This document shows positions 8,779 through 17,058 of a stretch of DNA of 64,000 nt, piece by piece. The position numbers were made by a program, and so were the translations under genes. Location of the stretch: NCBI RefSeq assembly GCF_013178945.1, contig NZ_JABFDM010000001.1:558001-622000 (forward strand). Reading direction: 5' to 3'. The notes under the pieces were generated by a model that was not told where the DNA came from, searched no databases, and was given only the letters and a program-made list of their open reading frames with translations. The stretch is from Bradyrhizobium aeschynomenes. Lineage in GTDB: Bacteria > Pseudomonadota > Alphaproteobacteria > Rhizobiales > Xanthobacteraceae. Positions within the stretch are counted from its first letter, which is position 1. Each line of letters begins with the position of its first letter.

Positions 8779-9420
8779 TCAGCTCAGCAGGCCCTGGCGC
8801 AGCGCCAGCCGCACCAGCTCGATGTCGCTGGCGACGTCGAGCTTGTCCTTGATCAGCGAGTGCAGGTTGGCGATCGTCTTGGGACTGAGATGGAGCGCCG
8901 ACGCGATCTCGTCGGTGGTGCGCTCGGCCAGCAGCATCTGCATCACTTCGAACTCGCGCGCCGTCAGCACGTCGGCGGCCGCCTTCTCGCCGGACAGCCG
9001 GCTGAGCGCGAGCTCGTGATCGATGTCGGGGCTGATCGCGATGGCGCCTGCGAGCACGTCCTTGACGGCGCGCAGAAGCGTCTCCGGCGGACTGCTCTTG
9101 GTGACGTAGCCGCGCGCGCCGGCGCGGATCGCCTGCACGGCAAATCCCGCATTCTCATGCATCGTGAACACCAGGATCCGCGCGCTGCGGTCCCATTGCC
9201 GGATGCGGCGGATGCCTTCGATGCCGCCGACGCCGGGCATGGTCAGGTCCATGATGACGAGATCGGGCCTGACCTCCTTGAACAGCCGGTACGCTTCGGC
9301 GCCGTCAGCGGCTTCCGCGACCACGCGCAGTCCCGGCTGCTTCTGCAGCATCGAGCGGTAGCCTTCGCGCACCACGGCATGGTCATCGACCAGCATGATG
9401 GTGCCGGCGGCCGCCGTCAT
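8779..9420 (-). CDS. NarL/FixJ-type response regulator
   Basis: 213-residue DNA-binding response regulator. The receiver domain (about 7-120) has acidic Asp12-Asp13, the phospho-acceptor Asp58 in LVIMDLTMPG, and Lys108 in GYVTKSS. The LuxR-type helix-turn-helix (about 143-205) reads LTAREFEVMQMLLAERTTDEIA then LSPKTIANLHSLIKDKL. The frame stays open upstream, but the real start is ATG 9420. It overlaps the kinase stop codon (ATGA), giving translational coupling. It should be phosphorylated by the kinase encoded just upstream. The pair resembles MoxY/MoxX-type systems of methylotrophic alphaproteobacteria, but no methanol dehydrogenase gene is in the window. Confidence 0.92.
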   Translation of the reverse strand: MTAAAGTIMLVDDHAVVREGYRSMLQKQPGLRVVAEAADGAEAYRLFKEVRPDLVIMDLTMPGVGGIEGIRRIRQWDRSARILVFTMHENAGFAVQAIRAGARGYVTKSSPPETLLRAVKDVLAGAIAISPDIDHELALSRLSGEKAAADVLTAREFEVMQMLLAERTTDEIASALHLSPKTIANLHSLIKDKLDVASDIELVRLALRQGLLS

Positions 9421-10829
9421 GCCGCACACGGCAGGTCGGACGCGGGCGCGACCGGAATTTCGACCCGGAGGCGCGCGCCGCCGCCGGCGGCGGCCGCGAA
9501 GCTCATCCGCCCCTCCATGGAGGCGACGCGCTCGCGCATGCCGAGCAGGCCCAGGCCTGATTTTCCGGGAGCTTCGCCGGCGGCCCCGTCGTTGTCGACG
9601 GTGAGGACGGCCGCGCTGGCCGGCGCGCCTTGCTCCGGTCCGTCGTGAAGCCTCAATTGCAGCCGCACCCGCGTGGCGTCGGCGTGCTTGACGGCATTGG
9701 TGAGCGCCTCCTGGGCGATCCGGTAGATATTGGTGGCGACGATGCCGGGCAGGCGATCCACCTCGGGCGTCAGGCTGATCTCGAATTGGACCAGTCCGTG
9801 CTGGCGCCTGTTCCAGCCGGCAACGAGGCCTTCGAGGCTGGCAGCCAGGCCGAGCTCGTCGATGTCGGGCGGACGCAGCCGCACCAAGGTGCCGCGCAAG
9901 CAGTCCATCATGCCGGTCGCGGTGCGCGCAATGCCGTCGCATTCCGCGAGGAGGCTGGGGCAATCCTGTGCGGCCGTCTGCCGGATCGAGGCGGCGAGCG
10001 CACGGACCGCCGCGAGCGATTGCCCGAACTCGTCGTGCAGCTCACGCGCGAGATGACGCCGCTCGTCGTCTTCCAGGGCAATGAGACGCCGGGTCAGTTC
10101 GCTGCGTTGGGCGAGCGCCGTTTCCAGTCCCTCGGCGAGCTGATTGAAGGCGTCGCGGATCGCGGAGAGCTCGGCGAGGTCGAAGGGCGGCAGCCGGGCC
10201 GACAGATCGCCGGCGGCGATCCGCTGCAGCCCGGCGCGGATCAGGCGGGTCGGGCGCAGCGCGCGGGCGAGCGCCGCATGCGACAAGGCGCACAACAGCA
10301 CCAGCGCCGTTCCGAGCACGGGCAGCAGCCGGCGGAGCTCACGCCAGGCCTCCGTCGTCATGACGCCGGCATCGATCCAGACCACCGCATCGCCGGTCCG
10401 GCTGTCGCGGTACGTGACCGGCCGCGTCGCCTCGCGACCAGGATCGAACAATGGCTGATACAGCGTTGCGAAGGCGCGGGGCGGGGCGTCGATCTCAGCT
10501 GCGGCGCCGCCGCAGATGCGCTGCACGACATTGCCGTCGATGCCGCGATAGGCGATGCACAGGCCGGGGGCCATCGCTGCGGCCGCGACTGCATCGAGGT
10601 CGGGGAAGCCGGATGGCGGGCTGTTGACCCAGTGCATCTTGCTCTGCTGCAGCTGTAGGGTTCGCGCCGTGATCTCGGCGATCCGTGCGTTGCGCGCATG
10701 CAACGATCGGTCGATGTCGAACAGGACATAGCCGCAGATCGATGCAAAGCACAACGTCGCCACCACGGCGATGCGCAAGGTCAGCCGGTATTTGAGATCG
10801 TAGCGGCTCCACATCTTCAGTGCGCCCAT
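9417..10829 (-). CDS. Membrane sensor histidine kinase, NarX/MoxY-like (HisKA_3)
   Basis: 470-residue sensor kinase. Membrane helix 1 is at about 18-37, a periplasmic sensor region spans about 40-165 (with two cysteines, 91 and 106), and helix 2 is at about 170-190. A HAMP linker follows (190-240). The HisKA_3 dimerisation helix has ALEDDERRHLARELHDEFGQ with phospho-acceptor His265. The ATPase domain (about 360-465) has IAQEALTNAVKHADA (N box) and GLGLLGMRERVASMEG (G box). Start ATG 10829 is preceded by a G-rich ribosome site. The stop overlaps the regulator start. It is divergent from the DUF2380 gene at 11007, which is a plausible target. Confidence 0.92.
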   Translation of the reverse strand: MGALKMWSRYDLKYRLTLRIAVVATLCFASICGYVLFDIDRSLHARNARIAEITARTLQLQQSKMHWVNSPPSGFPDLDAVAAAAMAPGLCIAYRGIDGNVVQRICGGAAAEIDAPPRAFATLYQPLFDPGREATRPVTYRDSRTGDAVVWIDAGVMTTEAWRELRRLLPVLGTALVLLCALSHAALARALRPTRLIRAGLQRIAAGDLSARLPPFDLAELSAIRDAFNQLAEGLETALAQRSELTRRLIALEDDERRHLARELHDEFGQSLAAVRALAASIRQTAAQDCPSLLAECDGIARTATGMMDCLRGTLVRLRPPDIDELGLAASLEGLVAGWNRRQHGLVQFEISLTPEVDRLPGIVATNIYRIAQEALTNAVKHADATRVRLQLRLHDGPEQGAPASAAVLTVDNDGAAGEAPGKSGLGLLGMRERVASMEGRMSFAAAAGGGARLRVEIPVAPASDLPCAA

Positions 10830-11006
10830 GGCAGCCCAACCCCCCCTTTGGCATTTAACGGCAGAACCGTCGCGGCAGAAAGCGCGGTGGCCCGCTCATC
10901 GTCACGTCGTGAAATTTTCCCGTGTCCCGTCGGGACCGTGACCGGTTCTGCGGTGAGCGCGCGCGTCTAGCCTCGCGGCCATGCAACCCGTACTCGAGAG
11001 GCTTCG

Positions 11007-11936
11007 ATGTCAAACACCCGCCTCGTCCGCTGCCTCGGCGTCGCGCTCGTCCTCGCGGCAGGCCCGGTCCGCGCCGCTTCCGACCAGGTTCCGGCCGTGC
11101 TGGTCGACGATTTCAGCTATCTCGACACCTCCGGCGAGCCCGTGGACCAGACCGCGGCGCATCAACGCCGATTGCAGGATTTCGTCGCCGGGCTTCGCCG
11201 CGACGTCGCCGCCGACGCGCGCCTGCGGCCGGTCAGCCCGCGCTGCGCGCCGTCCTGTCCGAGCGAGGCGTCATCGGATACGCGATTGCGGATGGCCGCC
11301 GAGGCCGGCGCCACCGTGGTGATCACCGGCGGCGTCCAGAAGCTCTCCACCCTGGTGCAATGGGCGCGCGCGGCGGCCATCGACGTCGCTACCCGGCGGG
11401 TCGTGTTCGACAAGGTCTTCACCTTCCGCGGCGACTCCGACGAGGCCTGGGAGCGCGCCGAGATCTTCGTCTCGCGCCAGGTCCGCGATGCACTGTCCGC
11501 GCCCGAGCCGATCCGGCTGGCCCTGCTGCCGTTCGAGCTCGACGACACCAGCGCGGGTGCTGCGCTTGGCGAGAGCCAGGCCGACCGCAAGGAGCTGCAG
11601 GAGGCGACCCAGGCGGTGCGCCGGGTGCTGGCGCAGTCCGGCCGCTATCGCCTCGTGGAGTCTGCTGGCGAGCCCGGGCAGGCCCTGCGCGCGTGCGATG
11701 GTTGCGAAGCTCGCGCTGCTCGCGCGCTCGGCGCCCAGCAGTCGCTGCTTGGGATCGTGAGGCGGATCGGCCGCACCGAGTATGTCATCGGCTTCCGCGT
11801 CCGCCGGGCAGATACCGGCGCGCTGGTGGCTTCGGGCGACAGCGGGCTGCGCCTCGGCGCCAATGATTCGTGGAGCCGGGGCGCTGCGCGGTTGGTGCGA
11901 GAGCGTCTGCTCGGCAGCGGCGACTCCGAACGCTGA
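11007..11936 (+). CDS. Exported protein with two DUF2380-type domains
   Basis: 309-residue protein with a signal peptide (about residues 1-23, cleavage after VRAA). Two related halves follow. Repeat 1 runs from VPAVLVDDFSYLDTSGE and repeat 2 from IRLALLPFELDDTSAGA. Each continues with QxxLQxxTxxVRRxLA-like helices. Each has a close cysteine pair (CAPSC and CDGC), then an A-rich helix and a beta strand (AEAGATVVITGGVQKLS and ARALGAQQSLLGIVRRIGR). Each ends with a strand-rich segment. I assign DUF2380 from the DDTS/FELDD pattern. It is divergent from the two-component pair, 177 bases away, and is probably controlled by it. Function unknown; a periplasmic folded protein with disulfides is likely. 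Confidence 0.78.
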   Translation: MSNTRLVRCLGVALVLAAGPVRAASDQVPAVLVDDFSYLDTSGEPVDQTAAHQRRLQDFVAGLRRDVAADARLRPVSPRCAPSCPSEASSDTRLRMAAEAGATVVITGGVQKLSTLVQWARAAAIDVATRRVVFDKVFTFRGDSDEAWERAEIFVSRQVRDALSAPEPIRLALLPFELDDTSAGAALGESQADRKELQEATQAVRRVLAQSGRYRLVESAGEPGQALRACDGCEARAARALGAQQSLLGIVRRIGRTEYVIGFRVRRADTGALVASGDSGLRLGANDSWSRGAARLVRERLLGSGDSER

Positions 11937-12201
11937 CCAGGCCCGTCGTCGTGGTGTCGGGGCCGTATTTACGAATCATCCTTTGGCAGAGGCGTCCGTC
12001 GGTGTGGGAATATGGCGACATCGGCCGGGCAAGCCATGAGCGCGCGCAATTTTGCGCGTGACGCTGAATGACGGCTAAGCCGCGGAATTGACTCGCCTAT
12101 CGGATCGGCTGCACGCGCCATCCGCTGGTCGTGCCGGTTTCGCGTGTCGTATTTTACCCATGATTGGTTTTTTCGATGCAGCTTTCCGCGGGGGCATTGG
12201 A

Positions 12202-12783
12202 ATGTTCGATCATCAATTCCTGGGCGTGCCTGCTCAGATTGCTCTGCTGTTCATGGCGGCCGCAGCCAAGGCGCCTCACCGGCGGGCCAAGCGGGCGCCG
12301 GCACCGTCACCGGTTGCCGGCATCGGTGCGGCCATTCTCCTCGCCGCGACGATCGTCATCGCGGGCTACATCGCCCATCTGGAATTGACGGGGCTGCGCG
12401 CGGAGGGCCGGGTCGTCGTGGTCAGACCCGATGCCAATGGTCTCGATCGAGAGCCGACATATTATCCGGTGATCGAGTTCGCGACCGCGTCGGGTGCGCT
12501 GGCGCGCTTCGAAGATTTCGGCGGCAGCTCGCCCCGCTATCGCGTCGGCGACCGGGTCGCGGTGCTCTACCGCGGCAACGAGACCTCGCGCTTTGCCATC
12601 GTGGATCGCGATCGAAGCTCGAATCTGCTGCTGCCTCTGTTGCCGTTCGGCGGAGCGGTGTTGCTCGGCTGGCCCTTCCTTCGCCATTTCGGGGCGCGTG
12701 TCCGCGCCAGGACGGCGGGCCGTCCGGCGTCCCGGACGATGCGAAGCGCGCCGCATCCGCAACGCCGGATGATGAACGTTTGA
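12202..12783 (+). CDS. DUF3592-type membrane protein
   Basis: About 193 residues. Two membrane helices flank a beta-rich domain: IGAAILLAATIVIAGYIAHL, then the DUF3592 core (YYPVIEFATASGALARFE, YRVGDRVAVLYRG), then LLPLLPFGGAVLLGWPFL. The frame is open from 12088, with possible starts at 12160 (no ribosome site) and 12202 (GGGGG about nine bases before it); I chose 12202, with moderate certainty. The arginine-rich tail is basic, suggesting a cytoplasmic C-terminus. Function of DUF3592 proteins is not known. It appears to stand alone upstream of the sulfatase-like gene, separated by 193 bases. Confidence 0.72.
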   Translation: MFDHQFLGVPAQIALLFMAAAAKAPHRRAKRAPAPSPVAGIGAAILLAATIVIAGYIAHLELTGLRAEGRVVVVRPDANGLDREPTYYPVIEFATASGALARFEDFGGSSPRYRVGDRVAVLYRGNETSRFAIVDRDRSSNLLLPLLPFGGAVLLGWPFLRHFGARVRARTAGRPASRTMRSAPHPQRRMMNV

Positions 12784-12869
12784 CAACGACGGCAGAAGCT
12801 CCGCGCGCATCGCCCGGCGGCTGCGACCAGAGGACACGCCCTCACTCCGGGCAAATCCGGGCTGTTGTT

Positions 12870-12902
12870 ATTTGTGACGATTTCATTACGGTCACATGAC
12901 AG
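12870..12902 (-). promoter_or_regulatory. Possible PhoB-type box (three 11-base half-sites)
   Basis: Read on the minus strand, three consecutive 11-mers occur with exact 11-base spacing: CTGTCATGTGA, CCGTAATGAAA and TCGTCACAAAT. The pattern matches the Pho-box half-site idea (C/T-T/C-GTCAT plus an A/T-rich spacer). The orientation is opposite to the downstream sulfatase-like gene at 12977, which weakens the case. Confidence 0.35.
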
Positions 12903-12976
12903 GATGAGGTTGCCTCGATCTGCCGGCATTCGCCGGCGAGGGGCGCTGCTGTCGACCGCCCGCTTTCAACCGCCCG

Positions 12977-14686
12977 ATGTCACTGACCCCGAACCACGAA
13001 CCGATCACGACGCTGACTGCGGCCAGTGCGACGCGTTCAAACGTCGCGCGGCTGTCGGCTGTCGCCGCCCCCCATGTGGCCGCATTGGCCCTGATGCTGC
13101 ACACCGAGACCGATTTCGGCGCGCGGCTTGGCTTCCTGCTGGCCTGGGGCATCCTGAACGGCTTCTGGCTGGTGCTGCTGCGGCGCCCTGCGGTATCGGG
13201 TGCGCTGGCCCTCACCATGGTGGTGGTGCTGGTGCTGCTGTCGCAGCTCAAGCACGCCGTGGTTCAGATGACCGCGAACTTCGTCGACGTGATGCTGATC
13301 GACCACGACAGCGCGGCGTTCCTGTTCACGATCTTTCCGAACCTGAAGCTGTCGGTGCTGGTGGCGGCGGCCGTGGTGGTGCCGCTGATGGGATTGCTGT
13401 GGTGGGCCGATCCGTTCCGGATCGCGCGGCTGCCGGCGCTCGCCGGCAAGCTCGCCTGCCTCGCGGCGCTGACGCTGTATTCGCTCAATTGGCGCGACGA
13501 GGCTTGGCGCGGCTATTACGACGACGGCTACCTCTCGAAGTTCGCGCGCTCCGGCGTCACCGCGGTGTCGGACTTCCTCGCCAACGGCTTCATGGAATCC
13601 GATGCCACGGCCGACCGCAAGCTGGCCGCCTTCGTTCCGGACTCCTGCCATCCGGCCGGGCGGCGGCCGAACATCGTGCTGATCCACGACGAGTCGAGCT
13701 TCGACATCCGCTCGGCTGAGGGCATCAAGGTGCCCGCGGGCTATGGCAGCCACTTCAAGTCGTTCGACGGCAAGGCGCGCCAGTTCATGGCCGAGAGCAA
13801 TGGCGGCCCGAGCTGGTTCACCGAATACAATGTGCTCGCCGGGCTGTCGTCGCGCTCGTTCGGCCGCTTCGCCTATTTCGTGACCCGGATCGCGTCCGGC
13901 CGGGTGGAGCGCGGATTGCCGTTGGCGCTGCGCAATTGCGGTTACGACACGGTGTCGCTGTACCCCGCGCATGGCGCCTTCATGAACGCGCGCAGCTTCC
14001 AGACCACCGTCGGCGTCGACCGCTTCCTCGATGCGCGCGATCTCGGCGCCAAGGGCGTCGAGCCCGACGGCTTCTTCTACGACGCCGCGCTCGACCTGAT
14101 GCAGCAGCGGAAGCCGGGCAAGCCGCTGTTCATGTTCGTCTATCTCGCGGCCAACCATTTCCCCTGGGAGACCACATTCCGGCCCGACCTGACGCCGTCC
14201 TGGCGTGCGCCCGGCAATCTGCCGGCGATCGACGAATATCTGCGTCGGCAGGCGATGAGCGCGGCGGACTATCAACGTTTTCTCGCCAATCTGAAGAAGC
14301 GGTTCGGCGACCAGCCGTTCCTGATCGTGCGCTACGGCGACCACCAGCCGGAGTTCTCGCCGCACATCCTCGATCCCAAGCTCGACGAGGCCGGCATCGG
14401 CCAGAAGCTGGAGAGCTACGATCCGCGTTATTACGCGACCTACTATGCTGTCGATGCCGTCAATTTCGCGCCGCGGCAGAGCGAGGTCGTGATGGACAGG
14501 ATCGACGCCGCCTATCTGCCGCTGGTCACCTTGGAGGCCGCCGGCATTCCGCTCGATCCGTCCTTCGCCGAGCAGAAGGACATCATGCTACGCTGCAAGG
14601 GCGTGTTCTATGCCTGCGGCGACGGCGCCGAAGCCCGCCGCTTCAACCGCATGCTGATCGACGCCGAGCTGATCCGGGGGCTGTGA
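12977..14686 (+). CDS. Membrane-anchored sulfatase-family enzyme (LtaS/OpgB/EptA-like)
   Basis: 569 residues. About four to five N-terminal membrane helices (roughly 30-175) precede a periplasmic alkaline-phosphatase-superfamily domain. The domain opens at about residue 230 with RRPNIVLIHDESSFD. It has the nucleophile region NGGPSWFTEYNVLAGLSSRSFG, YLAANHFPW, and the metal-binding VRYGDHQPEFSPH near residue 453. Six cysteines in the soluble part suggest disulfides. This architecture transfers phospho-groups from lipids to polysaccharide or lipid A (LtaS, OpgB, EptA), or hydrolyses esters; which of these applies is not predictable. No other envelope gene is adjacent. The upstream 193-base gap contains the possible Pho box, which would fit a phosphate-linked role. 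Confidence 0.85.
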   Translation: MSLTPNHEPITTLTAASATRSNVARLSAVAAPHVAALALMLHTETDFGARLGFLLAWGILNGFWLVLLRRPAVSGALALTMVVVLVLLSQLKHAVVQMTANFVDVMLIDHDSAAFLFTIFPNLKLSVLVAAAVVVPLMGLLWWADPFRIARLPALAGKLACLAALTLYSLNWRDEAWRGYYDDGYLSKFARSGVTAVSDFLANGFMESDATADRKLAAFVPDSCHPAGRRPNIVLIHDESSFDIRSAEGIKVPAGYGSHFKSFDGKARQFMAESNGGPSWFTEYNVLAGLSSRSFGRFAYFVTRIASGRVERGLPLALRNCGYDTVSLYPAHGAFMNARSFQTTVGVDRFLDARDLGAKGVEPDGFFYDAALDLMQQRKPGKPLFMFVYLAANHFPWETTFRPDLTPSWRAPGNLPAIDEYLRRQAMSAADYQRFLANLKKRFGDQPFLIVRYGDHQPEFSPHILDPKLDEAGIGQKLESYDPRYYATYYAVDAVNFAPRQSEVVMDRIDAAYLPLVTLEAAGIPLDPSFAEQKDIMLRCKGVFYACGDGAEARRFNRMLIDAELIRGL

Positions 14687-14710
14687 CCGGCCGACGTGGA
14701 CGTCGGCCGG
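14687..14710. terminator. Strong hairpin between convergent genes
   Basis: Perfect 10-bp stem (CCGGCCGACG with CGTCGGCCGG) and TGGA loop directly after the sulfatase-like stop codon. No T run follows, so it may be a stability hairpin rather than a classical terminator. Confidence 0.55.
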
Positions 14711-14735
14711 GGCAGGGTGGGTCTCTGCGCCACGG

Positions 14736-15959
14736 CTACTCCGCAGCCGCATCGGTGACGATGCCGCCGATGTTCTGCCAGTGCGCGCCATCGAACTGGA
14801 TCATCTGCAACTGCTTGTTGACGCGATAATCCGTCGGCGAGGTCGTGATGCTGATGCCCGGCAGCAGCATGCCGAGTTCGACATGATCGAGATGGGTGGC
14901 CTGCTTCAGCACGTTGTCGCGCGTCAGCTCGTCGCCGCATTGCTTCAACACCTGAACCAGCAGCTCGGCGGTGATGTAGCCATAGACGTTGAAGTTCGAG
15001 CCCTTGTCGCCGTCGGGATAATACTTCTCCATGAAGGCGAGATAGCGCTGCACGCCGGGGTCGTTTTTGAAGCCCTCCTCGAGCGGATCCTTGACGTAGC
15101 CGACGCTGATCAGCCCCTTGGCATTCTCGAGCCCGGCAGGCTTCAGGGTCGCGCCCAGCGAATTGGCGTTGATGTCGACGATGTGGACCGGCTTCCAGCC
15201 GAGCTCGGCGACCTTCTTGATGGCCTGCGCCGCCTGCTTCGGCGTGGAGGCACTGAACAGCAGGTCTGCGCCGGCGTCCTTCAGCTTGAGGATGTGCGAG
15301 TCGATCGTTGGCTCGGTGATCTCGTACGAGGATTCAGCCACGATCATCTTGGCCGCCTTGTCGCCGCCGAGCCCGGCCTTGAGGCCGGCGAGATAGTCGC
15401 GGCCGAGATCGTCGTTCTGGTAGAGCACGCCGATCTTGGCGTTGGGATGGGTCTTGAGAATGTATTGGCCGTAGATGCGGCCCTCGACGACGTAGCTCGG
15501 ATTGAAGCCCATCGTCCAAGGAAAGTTCTTGGGATCGGTGAAGCGCGCGGCGCCGGTGGCCGCGAACAGCTGCGGCACCTTCTTCGAGTTGAGATATTTC
15601 TGCACGGCGACGTTCGGCGCGGTGCCGATGATCTGGAACGTCAGCAGCACCTCGTCGCTCTCGACCAGCTTGCGCACCTGCTCGACCGTCTTCGGCGGCG
15701 AATAGGCGTCGTCATATTGGATCAGGTTGATCTTGCGCCCGTTCACGCCGCCCTGGTCGTTGATCATCTTCATATAGGCGGCCTGCGCCTTGCCGATCGT
15801 GGCATAGGCCGAGGCCGGACCGCTCAGCGGCACGGTCTGGCCGACCTTGATCTCGCTGTCGCTGGCGCCGGTGTCGTACTTCTTGTCGGCGGCAAGTCCC
15901 GGCGCAGACGATGCAAGCAGCAGCGCGAGCGCAGCCAGCGCCGAAAATCCATTCCTCAT
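14736..15959 (-). CDS. ABC transporter substrate-binding protein, branched-chain amino-acid (LivK-like) type
   Basis: 407-residue periplasmic receptor with signal peptide (about 1-25, ending GLAA). Type I periplasmic binding fold: EIKVGQTVPLSGPASAYATIGKAQAAYMKMIND at the N-lobe and KIGVLYQNDDLGRDYLAGLK in the second lobe. Start ATG 15959 is chosen over the longer frame because AGGGAG precedes it and the signal peptide begins there. No Liv permease or ATPase is in the window, so it must use components encoded elsewhere. It is the last gene of the IclR, CoA-transferase, Bug-receptor group, 32 bases after the preceding gene. Such receptors in this context often bind aromatic or dicarboxylic acids, but the ligand is unknown. 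Confidence 0.9.
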   Translation of the reverse strand: MRNGFSALAALALLLASSAPGLAADKKYDTGASDSEIKVGQTVPLSGPASAYATIGKAQAAYMKMINDQGGVNGRKINLIQYDDAYSPPKTVEQVRKLVESDEVLLTFQIIGTAPNVAVQKYLNSKKVPQLFAATGAARFTDPKNFPWTMGFNPSYVVEGRIYGQYILKTHPNAKIGVLYQNDDLGRDYLAGLKAGLGGDKAAKMIVAESSYEITEPTIDSHILKLKDAGADLLFSASTPKQAAQAIKKVAELGWKPVHIVDINANSLGATLKPAGLENAKGLISVGYVKDPLEEGFKNDPGVQRYLAFMEKYYPDGDKGSNFNVYGYITAELLVQVLKQCGDELTRDNVLKQATHLDHVELGMLLPGISITTSPTDYRVNKQLQMIQFDGAHWQNIGGIVTDAAAE

Positions 15960-15991
15960 GACGTTCACTCCCTGACTATTTTTTATGAAAC

Positions 15992-16978
15992 TCATTCGGC
16001 CTTGATGGCGGCGTCGCGGATGACCGCGCTCCATTTGCTGGTTTCGTCGGCGATGAATTGGCCGAACGCCATGGGATCGCGCGGCTGCACGTCGAGCCCT
16101 TGCGCGAGCAGCTTCTGCTTCACCTCGGGGGCGGCGAGATCGGCGAGGATCTCGCGCGACAGCCGGTCGACGATGGGTTGCGGCGTCGCGCCCGGCGCCA
16201 TGAAGCCGTACCAGCCCGACGCGACCACGCTCGGCAGGCCCTGCTCGCGCAGCGTCGGCGCCTGCGGATAGATCTTGCTCGGCTCCGTGGCGGCGACGCC
16301 GAGCACGCGGAACTGGCCGGCCTGGATATAGGGCAGGGCGGTGCTGATCGCGGTCAGCGTCGCATCGACGCGGCCGGCAAGCAGCTCGGTGTAGGCCATC
16401 GAGTCGCCGCGGAAGGGAATGTTGAGGCCGGTGACCTTGGCGTCACGAAACAGCAGCTCGGCCGCGAGATGCGGCTGCGAGCCGGCACCCGGCGAAGCGA
16501 AGGTCAGGCCTTCCGGCTTGGACTTGCCGTAGGCGATCAGCTCGGCCAGCGTCTTGAACGGCGCTGTCGCGCTGATCATCAGAAAGATCGGCGCCACGAT
16601 GGTGCCCGCGACGGGACGAAGATCCTTGGCGGGATCATAGGTCAGCTTGCCGAACAGCGCTTCGGCGGTGACGTAGGGCGCGGCGGCGTAGAGCAGGGTG
16701 TAGCCGTCGGGCGCGGCGCGGGCGACGGCGTCGTTGGCGATGCGGCTGCCGGCGCCCGGCTTGTTCTCGACGATGAACTGCTGGCCGAGATGGTGCTCGA
16801 ACTCGGTGGCCAGGATGCGCAGCGAGATGTCGCTGGCGCCGCCGGCGCCATAGGGGCAGATCAGCCGCACCATGCGGGTCGGCCAGTCGGCCTGGGCGCG
16901 TGCGCGATGGCCGGAGCCGATCGCCAGCGCGGCTCCCGCGCCGAGCAGGCCACGGCGCGTCATTCTCGGTTGTCTCAT
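15992..16978 (-). CDS. Bug-family (TctC-type) periplasmic receptor
   Basis: 328-residue tripartite-tricarboxylate-transporter receptor. A twin-arginine-like signal (MTRRGLLGAGAALAIGSG) precedes the Bug signatures WPTRMVRLICPYGAGGASDISLR, ENKPGAGSRIAND and ASPGAGSQPHLAAELLF. The start ATG 16978 has AGGGAGA upstream; an in-frame start at 17002 is less likely. TctA and TctB membrane partners are absent here, typical of Bug proteins, many of which are orphans. The CoA-transferase immediately upstream suggests that the bound carboxylate is activated to a CoA thioester. Confidence 0.9.
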   Translation of the reverse strand: MRQPRMTRRGLLGAGAALAIGSGHRARAQADWPTRMVRLICPYGAGGASDISLRILATEFEHHLGQQFIVENKPGAGSRIANDAVARAAPDGYTLLYAAAPYVTAEALFGKLTYDPAKDLRPVAGTIVAPIFLMISATAPFKTLAELIAYGKSKPEGLTFASPGAGSQPHLAAELLFRDAKVTGLNIPFRGDSMAYTELLAGRVDATLTAISTALPYIQAGQFRVLGVAATEPSKIYPQAPTLREQGLPSVVASGWYGFMAPGATPQPIVDRLSREILADLAAPEVKQKLLAQGLDVQPRDPMAFGQFIADETSKWSAVIRDAAIKAE

Positions 16979-17058
16979 CGCGCGTCTCCCTGTCTTTTGC
17001 ATCCCTTGCCGGGCTGCTTCGGCGCGTTTGTCGCTGCGCCTTGTCGTCGTTATCGGCC

